Positions 1 to 12,700 of a stretch of DNA of 64,000 bases are shown piece by piece; positions within the stretch are counted from its first letter, which is position 1; every line of letters begins with the position of its first letter. The DNA is from Larus michahellis (Eukaryota; Chordata; Aves; Charadriiformes; Laridae), in contig NC_133910.1 of assembly GCF_964199755.1 (NCBI RefSeq), positions 7,090,501 through 7,154,500 on the forward strand, in the 5' to 3' direction. Under the pieces are notes generated by a model. The model was not told the DNA's origin and searched no databases. It worked only from the letters and a program-made list of their open reading frames with translations. Both the position numbers and the translations under genes were made by a program.

Positions 1-705
1 TCTCGCAGGAAGGGGAGAAGCTTTAACTGGCAGCGAGGGCACTTGGCTGTTACATCTGAACATAGCAGAAAAAATGGAGCAATTTAACATGACTGGTAAA
101 ATATGACCTAAGGGAATACATATCTGTTCTGATGTACTTCATGTTGATTAGGTCAGGACAGGAAAAAACAGAGGGCAGGAGATGGCTGGTGCAAAGAGAG
201 CCTGGCAGATACCCTGCCTGAGCAGAGCCTCACCCAAGCCTGCTCCTTCACAGACTTTGAGAAGGGCTTATGGGAGAGTTTCTCCCGTTGGCAGCAGCCT
301 GGTGTGCGAGCAGTGCGGCAGAGCTGGACCCTTGTCCTACCATTGAACGTCCCAGACTCCGTCCCCTGCACAGCACACGTGGCCCTGTGAATGCAATTTG
401 GATGGGGAATCTCCCTTATTGCATGCCCTGCCAGGTGGGGCTGTGCCGAATCTCCCGAGAATCCCAGCTTCCTTCAAAGCAGTGTTTGCTCAAAAAACCC
501 TAGGCCGTGCAGCCCATTGCCCACACTCCCTGCTGACTGGGGTGTTCCTCAGGGCAGGGTCCTGGGCTTTTGGCCTCTCAAAAGCTGAAGGGAACAGGAG
601 CGAATATTTGATGCACAAAAATGCAAGAGCAGGTGGGCTGGAGCAGAAGGGCATCGCCAATAGTTTGTGCTCCTGCCAACGTGTCTTTGTCTTTTTGCTT
701 TGCAG
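1..705 (+). other. COL27A1: COL27A1 intron, 3' part
   Basis: No exon, repeat family or RNA gene recognised. It must be the end of the intron before the 45-bp exon at 706. Confidence 0.7.
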
Positions 706-750
706 GGCCGACCAGGGGAGCCAGGCAAGCTGGGGCCAGATGGGCTGCAG
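706..750 (+). CDS. COL27A1: COL27A1 helix exon, 45 bp
   Basis: This is the first exon visible in the window. It encodes [15 protein letters not shown] between a tgcag acceptor and a gtatgt donor. Five perfect triplets, phase 0 at both ends. Confidence 0.92.
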
Positions 751-3700
751 GTATGTCCTCTGCGAGAGCCAGTGCCTGCCAAACCTGGCACGGTGTCAGT
801 CCCCGTGGGGGTACCCACACGTACACACTGTCCAGGGAGCTGCAGCTTCCCCTGGTCAAAGCGCCACAGGTGTCTCGGCACATTCCCAGCTGCTAATCGC
901 TGTAACCGTGTGTTCACAGGGGAAGATGGGTGAGACTGGGGAGACAGGAGCACGTGGCTTCCCAGTAAGTGTCCATCCCTTGTGCTTCCTTTCATAACCT
1001 CAGTTTCACTCAAATGCATAAGTTTTGGGTGCTGGTCCAGGAGGGAGAACTCGGACAGTATCTCACACTTATGAGGCCACCTCTCTGCTCCTTTTACTGG
1101 AGCGTTTACAAGATGCATGTTACTGCCGAGAGGCATGCAAGATTGCCATGGGGTTGGAGCTGACCTTGTTTTTCTTTAATTTTTCTAGGGTATCCAAGGA
1201 CCTTCTGGACCTCCAGGAGCAAAAGGGGCTCCAGGCGACCCGGCAAGTGTCTTATCACTCTCTCTTCATCTGTCTTTCCTTGCACACACACAGACACTTC
1301 ATTTCTTTCTCTGTCTGTCTGTTCTCCGCCACTCATTCCCATTCCCAGCTGCTTTGTCCTTGCCAACTCCAGCATGGTCAGAGATGTGAAAGATTTGGCT
1401 AGAGTCCTAGGAGGCACGAGGAAAGACAAGGTCAGAGCCCTGGAAAGCAAAAGGGAGCCATGGAACAACCAGGGAGAGTGTAGGATACAGCCTGGGCTGG
1501 ATTTCAGAAGGGAAGGGGGAAAGGAAGAGCAAGGTTGGGTCTGGGACAGGGTCAGATGTAACGGGAAGGATTGGGCTGGGTTGGTAGGTAGAGCTGAAGG
1601 GGACCAGGAGGGAGGCTGATGGGGTCAGAAGTGAGCCCACAGCTTTGGGGAAGGCACTGGGAGGTGAAGGGTGAAGACATAGACCTCAAGGAGGGCAAAC
1701 AGGACCACCAAAGCAGGAAGAGGGGTCGTCATCTGCTCTCTGCGTCTGTGGGGACTGACCTGGACTGTGAAGGGAGAGGGTAAACCAGGCATTTTCAGGT
1801 TGCCAACTGCAGTTGTTTTAGTTGGGAGACAGAAAGATGAAGGACCTTCTGAGCTGCTGTTTGCCTGTGAAGATGCCTCAGCACACCCATTGCTGGCCTC
1901 TCCATCTCACTGGCCATCTCTTGCATCCTGCATAGCTCACTGTGATGTGGTGATATCTGGTGTTTTACCTTACAGGCCATTGAAGTGATGGCCCTTCAGA
2001 AATGAAAGCAGTTGTATGAAAAGAGCATTGTGTCTCTGTTTTTCAGGGTCCACAAGGACCACAAGGACCACCTGGGCCTTTGGGAGAAATCGGGCATAAG
2101 GTAGGTCTGAGCTTTGCTCCTATTTGTTTTCCCCTTGCATCAAGAATAGCAGGACTGGGGCAGGAGTAAATGTGGAGAGGCACATCCTTCTATATGTGGG
2201 GCACAAGCAGGAATGATTTCCCTCAAGTCTGAAAGTCAACTTCCAAAGCAAACAGTGCAAATCAGAAATTCAAGCATCATTTTCATCACAGCCCATAGAC
2301 ACCCAGTTGGTAGATGTGCAGACCCGTCTTCACGACAAGAGAAACACTGCAAAGCTGACCACACTAACAAGTCCCAGGCACGGCTCTGCGACCACACCGG
2401 GGACCACCTTTCTGCACCAGGGTGCAGAGTCACGGACCAAATACAGTAACAATTCAAACCGAAAACTGGTCTTTTCTTTCCCCCTCACTGGTGCCATTGC
2501 TGACAAGACATGGCTTTGTCAGCCCGCCTGGATTGCTATGGCAGTCCCATCGCGAGCTGCTGCAGCCAGTGGAGGAAGCTCAGAGAAACGCCTTCGCTGC
2601 TGACTCTGCTTTTGGGTTGCCGTTGCCGTGAAGCAGTGGCACAAACACTCCATAACCAAAGCAGCAGCAGCTGCCAAAGAGTGCCCCGATGGAGCGCAGG
2701 AGATGCCTCCATGGTTTCCCCCTAACTCGTCTGCAGTCTTGGCTTGATTTCGCTCCCCTCAAAGTGTTGTAGTCTTGGCTGTGTATACCAGATGTGCCAG
2801 TTCCCTTTGGGTAGCTCCTTTCCATAGGTCCCGGGCTGTAACATAGACGTGATGTTTCGCTTGGTTGTGAAAACAGCAGCGAAGGTGACTTTTAATGCAG
2901 TCTACTGCAAAGCGTATGAGTCATGAAAGTTTCCATTCTCATGGCTGCTAGACTGGATGGAGTGTGCTCTCAGCGTGGTAAACCACACTGGGGAGCTGGA
3001 AAGCTGCTACTGAGCCACTCTGGGTGTTGCCAACCAAGAAAATACAGAGCTTTATTCAAATCTGTGACTCTTCCAGGAGCCTTTCTCTGCACTGGCACCT
3101 CCGCAGAAACCAAAGCAGGATTTTTGCTTTCATTGGAGCTTGAATTTTCTCATTGCGTGAACTTGACCATTTGTTGTAAACCCAACATGCGCCCTGATCC
3201 CTCCTCTGCTTGAATCCATTTCAGCAAGCGAGGAACTGGCTTTATTCCCTGGGCAGACGAGTGCTCCCTTGACTATGTGCTCTTTTTTCCTTTATTCCTA
3301 ACTGCAAAGAGAAGGGAGATTGTTGTCCGGAAAACAAATATCATAAGTAAATAAACCACTCAAATCCTTTAAAGACAAGATTTGCTGTCCTATATTTGGG
3401 CTTGTTTTACTGATTCTCATTCCCCATGCTTCCCAGAGGTACTAGCAAATGTACAAAGATTAAAGCTCCCAATTGATCTTGGTCCTAAAGGTATCTAACG
3501 AACGTGACCCCGCTATGGCAAGGCTGCACGTGGCAGCTGGACCCCGAGTAATAGTTTGCAACGTCATTCTCTCATCTTGCCTCTTTCTTTCTTACTTCAC
3601 ATAGTTTTCCAAGTCGGGCACTCATTTTTGGCTCTCTGGGGGATGCCAAGACCGTCTACCAGGGTCTCTGCTCGGATAGACAGGGACACGTTATCTCATC

Positions 3701-6700
3701 TGCCAGGCACTTTCTTCCAGCCAGCACAGCCTGGCGACAGCCCTGGGCCATGGATATCTGGTCTGAGCCCAGTCGTTGGCATTAGGATGTTTACTGGCCC
3801 ATTACAGCCGGAGAAAGTGGGTGATGGATGTCAAGGCTAATCTGGCCAAAGTTTGTGCTGAAGGGTTTGGTGTAACCTTGCTGTTCTTGGCTCCCTTTCG
3901 CTGTCCCAGAGCTGGCAGCACCATTGTGCCCCTGCCTCTCCGGGAGCGTGGAGCCAATGGCTCCGCTGGAAGCTGTGTCGCCTGGGGCAGTTCACTGCGC
4001 CTGCAAACCCCGACCGACACGAGACTGGTGGCACCAAGAGTGTGCTCACGCCAGCAGTAACGGAGAAGTGGGGCTGCAGGAAGCAAGAGCACAGCTGAGC
4101 ATTTTTGTTATCCACTGTATCAGCCAACCTGCTGGAGCCTTGTGAAGGGCTTCAGAGGAAGCTGGGGGCTGCCGCAGGGCCGGGGAGCGGGGAGGCGTGA
4201 GAGACAAGCAGAGCCCTTCCAGGAACCAGGCACACGGGGGTACTGGGCCTCTTTGATGCTGCGTACCCTAAGCCAGCTCCGGGGAGGTAATTACATTGCA
4301 AACAGGGCTCCGCTGTCCCAGGAGGGCTCTGCTAAAGGAATTATGTCTTTGATCTTGCTTTCTACTCTGTTACAATGGGTTTTTTCATTATCTTTTTTTT
4401 TTTTTTTCCAGGGACCGCCTGGCTCAATGGGACAACCTGGCCTCGCAGGTGAACCTGGCATGAAGGTAAGAAAAACCCTTAGTGCAAGTTCTCTGCCAGA
4501 CCAGGGAGATAATAGCAACGTCTGTTGCTGCAGGACTGTCTGACATTGCAGGTTCACCCTCCAGTAGCCAAAGCAGACAGCATACGCAACAAAAGATAAA
4601 GTTTAAAAAGTAAAACCAGGTTAACGTTAAGCCCTTGGTTACAAATTCCTGAGCCCCATCCCGAGGGAGAGGCTGTCGGTGCTGGGGACAAGCACCGTCT
4701 CAGGGGTCTTCTGCCTGTGAAGGGCTTTGGAAATGAAGCTCAACTCATTTGCAGATCCAAAATCTGAGTGGAGAAGGGAGTCCTTGAGACCCAGAGATCC
4801 AGGCAGCTTCTAATCTGAAACAAGAAGAGTCTTAGGAAGGTCCCAAACTTAAAAATACCCTCAGACAAGGTCCTGCCACAGTTTCCAAGCCTCAACTCTG
4901 TGGGGACTGAACTCCTCTAATGGTTATGGGGGAAGGGTGCTCTACTCAGAGCCATGAATGCACCTTCTTGTCCCCATGGAAAGGCCTATAAAAACCGTCT
5001 CTGTTTGAATAAGATCCCTGTGCTGAGCAGCTCAGAGGGGGTTTTATTTTATCCTAACCCCCTTTCTGCTTGGTTTGAAGGTTCGCTCCTGTGTGGAGAG
5101 CTTTTGAACAGACTCTGTGTGGGGATTAAATGCAATTTCCTCTTTGCTGTTCTTCACTCCCCACCCCCAGCCCCATCCTTTGCCATGTTTTCCTTGGCAA
5201 ATCTTCTGACACTTCACTGGAGCTACCGTGTCTTTGGCGTCCTGATACTTCACGAGTGTTTCAGCTCCCGTGCTCCTGGCTGCCCTCCTTGGGAACAGGA
5301 CACAATGGTTTGTGCAAACACCCCTTTAACCCCTTTAACTTTTGACGTGTTGTCAGTGCAACACGTCCTTGCTGGGGGGTCAGAGAGTGAGAGTCCTGTG
5401 CTGCTCCTTCTCCGAAGCTGGGAAGTGCTGGGACATGCTGGGGTTGCTCTGGGCAGTGATCGCTTGCAGACCAGTTTGCTGTATGGATAGGTCAAACCTG
5501 TTTCTCCTTCTGCCTCTGAATTTCCTGAGCCAGACTCCTTGCAAAGCAGTTCGCTTGGATGGGCACACATGGGAGGTAGCTGCCCTGTGGCTGTTGTACC
5601 CCCAGTGCAACCTCGCAGCCTGTTGCCAAGATCCATTTGTTTGCCAGATCCAAGCACCTTCAGTTCATTTGTTTTGGTGCCATCAAAGATTCAGGTTCTT
5701 CTCCACCTTCCTCAGTCGTGCTGGCGCTCAAAGAGCTGTCAGCTGTCTTCTCCCTCGCTCCAGCTGTGTCTGCCACAGTGCTGCATTGCACCCAGCATTG
5801 CTGCTTTTCCTGCCAAAGGCCCATGCCAAGGGAATATCTTCTGGTTCTGCAGCTGCAGGAAGCACAAACCACTCTTGTACCCCTGTCCTGTTGGGCATCA
5901 TTGAGAGCCTGCGAGGTGTGCACTGGCCTTCTTCAAGCAGAGGCGCTGGTGATGCCAACCTGTCCTTTGGACCCCCTTGCAAACTGGAGTGAAGGTGCTT
6001 GTGTGGGAGAGGAATGAAAAAGTCAAAATGAGGGGTGCGATGCGAAGTGTTTCATCCTGACTCACCGCCAGTAGACAGCTTGTCTCCATGTCTGTGGTTC
6101 CTTCTTTGTAGGGTGATCCTGGCCAGCTGGGAGTCCCTGGAGAGCAAGGCCTCATTGGCCAAAGGGTAAGTACGGTCACCTTCTCGTAGGACTTCTCTGT
6201 TGTACTAGTTCCCCAGAGGCTCTGTTCCTTGGGCAGGCAGACAGACCCTGCCCTGGGCATCCCGTAACCCTTATGGCCCTTGTTGCTTCTCCGGGTGGTG
6301 GAAACACCTTCCTCGCAGAGCCTGTCAGCTTGAGCTCACCAGCTTACCTGAGCCTCTCCAGTGCTACAGTGCTGCTTTGCAAAGCGCTGTGACAACCTCG
6401 CGTATGAAAGGGGCAGTGTGGGAACAGACCCGTCCTGTTCCCCAGCCAGGCGCTGCCAGGAGGGTGCCGTCCACACGGAGCAGGGAGACGCTGGAGCAGA
6501 AGGCGGGCATTAAGCAGGGAAACACTGGCTGCACTATGCACACGTGGGAGGGAGCCAGGGACGGGATGAATGCACAGATTGAAGCCGGCAATGGCTCTTG
6601 TCCCTTCTCAGGACTACGGTCAGTTGTTGGAGCAGGATGGGGAAGCCCCAGGTTAAATGAATACAGACTGAGCCCCCTTTTCAACCCAGGGAAAGAGGTC

Positions 6701-9700
6701 TTCCCGCAGGCCAGCAGCGGGGTCCTGGAGGAGAAACTATGACTCAGAATAAAGAGGCTGAACTCCTGCTCTTGCTCCGGGAAGAGCTTGTTCAGCATTA
6801 GGATATGAGACAGGACACGTGTCGAAGTGCAGGGCTGGGCTCCTGTGGCTGCAGCCCCACTCACTGCCACCAGTCAGCTGCCGAAAGCACAGGGAAAAAG
6901 CGTATTTGGGCACAGCCTTATGGCGTTTGCTTCTGTCTTGTAGGGAGAATCAGGGCTGGAAGGGGACAGCGGGCCACCCGGGCCGGACGGTGTCAAGGTA
7001 AACCACACTCTTGTGGCATATTTCATCTCTCACACACATCTCCGTGCACTCAGGCCCCCGTGGTTCCTGGGGCCAGGTTGAAGCCAAGGGGGTTATTGGG
7101 TCCTCTGTGCAATAAACCTCTGCCCTGCTCCCTCTAAGGATTTTTTTCTGTAAGCACACATAACAGACTCCTCCTTTTTCCCTCCACTACCCACATTTCT
7201 GGCATCTGATCAGGTCTCCAAAAAGGTCAAGTTCTTCAAAATCTAGTTTCCAACAATTTGTCTGTTTTATTTGAGTCTTTACAGATTAAATTTCCAACTA
7301 ATCAGGAATTCCTGGGCCTGGCAGGGGAAATCAGGCATTGTCCATCACTCTCCCCTGCACCACTGACCAGAACGTTGTTTGCAAGTACAGAAACCAGATC
7401 CCCTGCCTCTTGGCAAAGCCCCAGGTGCTCGCTCAGGGCTTGCACTGCGCTCTGTGGCTGCTGTGAGTTTGCTACCTTGCCTTTGGAACGGGACTCTGAT
7501 TTCTGTCCCTGCACAGCCGGCCTTTCCAAACAGGCCAACAGTTTTGTTCCATGGAAAGTAAAAGCAGCCGGTCCCACAACAATGCGGTTTATTGCTTCGT
7601 TCTAGTTAAACTATTTGCCATGTGTCTCTACTTCTGCTTATCTCTGAATGTTGGACCAAAAGACTCTTCCTTAAAGACAGTCAAGGCTTCTGTATTCTCT
7701 TGCCACCACTAACTGTCCCCAAGAGCTCTCGAGCCAAACCAGGTCTTTCAACCTGGATGAGTCTCTGGACAGCAGAATTGCTGCTGCAGGAGCATGTGTT
7801 TAATCAGGAGAGATGTTGTTGTGCCCTCACTAACGCAGGTGCAAGTGGACAACGACTGTACAGGCCAGTTGGTTGCACACGTGTAGGTGTGGCTGTCAGT
7901 ACAGAATTGGCCTTTTTGATTGTCTCCATAAAATTTTGTGCCATCAATTATAAGAATGGGATTTGACATGATGCCTACTGCTCAGACCACAAATCCTTCA
8001 CAGGGGCAAGATGACACTGTTTCACAGAGTGTTTGTTTATTTGAGCCCCGGACTGATTCCCATTTGGCAGCAGGAGCCAAGCGACTGCTCCGGACAAACC
8101 CATCCTATTAAAAATCTTTCAGCATCCTGAGCTCAGGGCTTCTGGGTGAGGCAAGGGAGACTTTCAGATCTTGTCCGTCTCTCTCATTCATGTGGGAGGT
8201 TCAAGCCTTATTGCAGGAGAAGCAAAAGGGTTCAGATTACCCTGTGTAATGGGGGAGTTCCTTCTCCTCCAGCCAAGAGACTTTAAAAAAAAGAAACCTG
8301 GTTTTGCTCATTTTGTTAAATGTCAAGTGTATTATGACTCATGCTCATTCATCCTTTTGCTTGTAGACTCTCTTCCTCTCAGACTCCTGAAATATTAATT
8401 ATGTGGTGGGTTTTCTGCTTGTAAGAGCCATGTACAGTGACGCGTGTGTTGTGTGGGTATGAAAAGCTCCCACCCTCCTCTCTTCCACAGGGAGACAAAG
8501 GAGAGCAAGGCCTGGAAGGAGAGAAAGGAGAAAAAGGCAACGAAGGACTGAAGGGAAAAGAGGGGCCTCCTGGATATCCTGGCATCACAGGTGTCCGAGT
8601 GAGTCTGCAAAACCAGCGCCCGTAGCTGGTCCGTGGGTTTGCTGTAGGAACTAGTGCTCTCCTGCACAGGCAGCCGTGCGTGTATCTCAGATCACCAGGG
8701 TACGGGTATTGGCCCAGCACAGCTCCTGCACCCTCCGTAGGGCCACCTGCGCTCTGGTTTCCAAATTAGCAGTTGCGTTTTGCCCCCAGAGGATCAGCAG
8801 AGTGCTGTGTGCTCTTGTCTAAATCCCTGCACGCAAGATGACTTGAACCTTCCCGATGGCTGCAGCGTGAGCCCAGGGGTGCAGTACGTGCTGCCCAGCG
8901 CCGGTGTCGGGGCGCCGCTGGCGCACACTGAGCTCTGGGCTGCAAAAGGCAAACCAGCTCGCCTGAAGAGACGAGATCCTTTTGCAAAAAGAGGACAAAA
9001 GAAAGTTTGCAGTCTTGTGTCTGGGAGGCTGGATTGCATTTAAACCCTAGTAAGAAATAAATAGGCTTTTTCTTTTTTTCTTTTTTTTTTTTTCTTTTTT
9101 TTCTTTTTTTCTTTTTTTCTTTTTTCTTTTTTCTTTTTTTTCTTTTTTCTTTTTTTTCTTTTTTCGTCTTTTTTCTTTTTTTTCTTTTATTTTCTTTTTT
9201 TTTTCTTTGTTAACAAGGCCGGTAATTACTGTAGACATCAATACTACTACAACAGGGCATGCCACGTTGCAGCAAAACACCTGGGGGCAGATTGAGGGGG
9301 AGATACAGGCAGTGAACCAGGACACTGCTTTGGGCAGGAGGTCTCTTGAGATGTGACTTGTTGCAAATGTTGTTCTGAAGTATGTTATTTTTGCGAAAAA
9401 CTGCATCCAGGAGATGGTTTGGTCTGTCAGTGAGGATACACACTTGAGATGTGGCTCACTTCTCTGGACTGCTGTGGGCTTTGGGACACTGTGTCTCTAC
9501 TGCAGCTGTAAAATGGACCACCTCGCAGGGTATTAGAGGGATGTGCAGAGGCTGCGAGGAGCTGAGCTTCCACTGGCTGCCACAGCTGGCGTTGGCCTGG
9601 AGTTTGGAAATGGCCAGCTTTTGCCTTCTCTCACTTCTGTTTGATGATTACTTGCTTACTTCTGGTTTTCCCTTCTAAGGTTTCTCCTTACATATAGAAA

Positions 9701-12700
9701 ACAAATAGATGAAATTAGAAAGAAAAAACAATTCTGGCTCCTAGGTGAGAGCTGTGGGGCCAGAGGAGCGGCGCAGGGTCTGGCCTGGGGCTCCTTCAGT
9801 GGTGCCAGATGGAGCATCACTCTGCCCAGTGCCCCAGTGGGCTGTTCTGCCTGCCGTGTCAGGCCCTTCTGCTCAAAACATGGAGTTTATCAGCTTGAGG
9901 ACACGATGTATTCGTTGTAGTTATTGTTGTGGATCAAAGTTGTCAGGAGCGTGGACGCGCGAGGCTCGCTCTGCGAAGCGGTGCCCGGTTGAGTCAGGAT
10001 GCAGCCAGCCTGGCCGCAGCAGCCATGCTCACCTGTAGCACCAGTCTTGTTCCTCATGCAGCCGGAAAATACACCATTTCCTACCCCACGTCTCTGGGAG
10101 GTACGTGAGCAGCTCCGGCATGTCAGAAGGAATGAGTAGCCCAAGTTTAACCAAGTTTGATGGCAGCTCTGGAATCCCTGCCCAGGATGGGCGGGAGGCA
10201 GCAGAGCGGGCAGGTACCTCTGGGCGCTGGGCAGATGCTCGATGTTAAAGCACGTTGTTTTTCCCTTTGGTGACATTGTGGCTGGCTAAAAGGAGGGCAG
10301 GGAGAAGGGTGTGAGGGGATGGAAGCAGCAAAGGGTCTGGATTTATGTTATTTTTGGGCTGAGGTTGGGATTTGAGCACGGACTTGTCTAGAAAGTGGAA
10401 ACATTGGCTTAATACTGTGGTGCAGCACCATAAATGTGCAGAATGAGGCTGTAGTCCTGCCCCAAATAAGGCCACCCTTGGCCACAGCCCCCTGTGCCCA
10501 CAGGGAGCTCTGCAGGATTAGGACCGTACCGGGGGCGAGGGGTGGTCCCCACTATCCCCCGCTCCCTCCCAGCTGCAGGCTGGCACGGCCAGACGGCTGC
10601 CCTCGGCACCCGGCCCTCCGTGTGCTGGACTTCTGGCTGCTTCACGTGTTTATATTGTGCATGTTTTAAGAACCAATAAAAATACTAAAATCATGCAAAA
10701 GCCATATTAAGTTATAGAGTATAAAATATAGAGTCTCTCAGACTCTGTCCCTGCTGTTTGCCAGCATGTCCCTGGGAACATGATGCCGTTTTCTGTTTTA
10801 TTTAAAAAAATAGAGCCAATAGAGCCAAGATTCCTGCTCATAATCACTCCCTTTTGTTTTTTTTTACTGCAGAGTGCTATATTTCCATCTACTATTTTAA
10901 TATGCTCCTTTGTATATCCTTATGTCTAAACTCAAGCAGACTTTGAGACCCATGTAGGCTCCAGATAGCACTGCCTCCCCTGCCAAACGCCTGCCGTTAC
11001 CTAATGCATAGGCCGAAGTTCCTGTGCTCGATGAGGGAATTTGAAGATGGAAGTCCTCTGATAGAAGCACAAATAAGTTTTCTCTTCCCGTTTTTATTTT
11101 GAGACTTTTAGCCTACCTTCCCGTGGAGAAAATATACAAATATTTGTGGGATCGTCCTTAGATTTCTGCCAAGTTAAAGTTCACAGCTCAGAGATACAAA
11201 TCCCTAGGGATTTGTATCCCTTTTCCACTGAGGGTTGGAAGCTGGAAAATCAAGTCAACCCACCCTCTGCAAGACGTGCCACAAAAACCACCGCAGGAAC
11301 AGCCCGTCACGAAGCTGTACAATGGGCAGAGGTTTTTGAGGCTGCTGGACAAAGATAACACCAACCTTGTCGGGGAAAAGTCCTGAAGGTTTTCACCCAA
11401 GGGCAAACGCCAGGGTTGCACTGTGACAAACTCCTGTCCGGGATTTGTAGGGTGGCATGGAAATTGCCTGGGGAAGGTGTGCATTGCAGGGAGGAGGCGT
11501 GTTGGCTTTGGGTGTGCTGCAGATACTGCGTGTTTACACATTACGCATGTTGCATATGGTTTTAATACATCTAATGTGATAACGTCACACTGTCCAATAC
11601 TCAGTTTAGATGGTTTTAAAGAGAACTTCGTCTTTAGCTATTGCATCTTCATTTGATCTCTCCTGGTGTGACACCCAGGAGTCCTTGTATCCATGATTCA
11701 CTGCATTCCTGCCTGGATCCGCTGACTTTTCCCTGGGCTAAAGATGTGTGCTTCTGCTCCAATATTGCTGGGATATCCTGCTCATCTGCAAAGGGGACAG
11801 GGGAGATGTTGACGCTTTGGTGCCATTAGTGGGAGAGACACACAGACAAGGACCTGTCCAGTTACTTGTGCCAACAAACTGACCTCCATCTGGGAGTGTG
11901 GAGCACATCTTCTGCTTCTGGAAGAGATTCATTTTAGCTTGAGGAAGCTGATGCCCATCTGCAGTCATGGACATAGAGACAAGCTTCTCCCATGCCTTGG
12001 CTTGGTCCTGTGTTCCACGCTGCCTCGGCACTAGAGGGGACGCACAAAGACATGTCCTCCACGAGCAGCGACAGCCTCTGGAAAAACCCTTTTCATCACA
12101 AGTCCTTCCAGCTACACCACCTCTTGAAGATTTTTCCTTAACACTGAGGATGTGTTTAGTCTTAATCTCTATTTTGCTTATGTCTAAAGGAACGTGACAT
12201 TTTAGTATCAAGTATCCTCTTGACAGAAGTAGGAAATGAGGCGCCTGACTGCTCTGAAATTATCTGGCTTTATTGCTGGTACATTTTCAGCCCATTTTGC
12301 ACAGTGGCCTGGGGCAAAGGCCTGGTGCTGGCAGCGCCCCGTGTAGCCGCAGAGCAGGTAGAAGCTGGGGAACTTGGCAGGGCACGTACGAGCTCACACA
12401 CCACATGGCAACGGGCCAGCGCAAGGGATGGAAAGAGGTTAGCAGTTCTTCCGTCTGCACAGTCATAGAGCTCCCTGGGAGGCGGCAGAAGAAGGAATGT
12501 GCTGGAGCACCTTCATCAGAAGAAGGGATGCACTGGAGCACCTTCATCAGAAGAAGGGATGCACTGGAGCACCTTCATCAGAAGAAGGGATGTGCTGGAG
12601 CACCTTCACCACGTGCTAAAGCTGGAGGAAGCATAAAGGGTCTGTGCTGCCCTTCTGGATCATGCAGGAGAGAGACGTTCTCCCAGCGATTGATGCCTAC

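Larger units (their letters stand above)
1243..8490 (+). other. COL27A1: COL27A1 introns between exons at 1189 and 8491
   Basis: Introns at 1243-2046, 2101-4411, 4466-6111, 6166-6943 and 6998-8490. I see no further Gly-X-Y exon and no recognisable transposon in them. Apart from the GC donor of the first, the splice borders are canonical. Confidence 0.7.

Noticed and set aside
9047-9406. Minus-strand open frame rich in Lys, Glu and Arg
   Set aside because: It is the translation of the (T)nC tract read backwards. There are no splice signals or conserved domain, and its composition is explained by the repeat.
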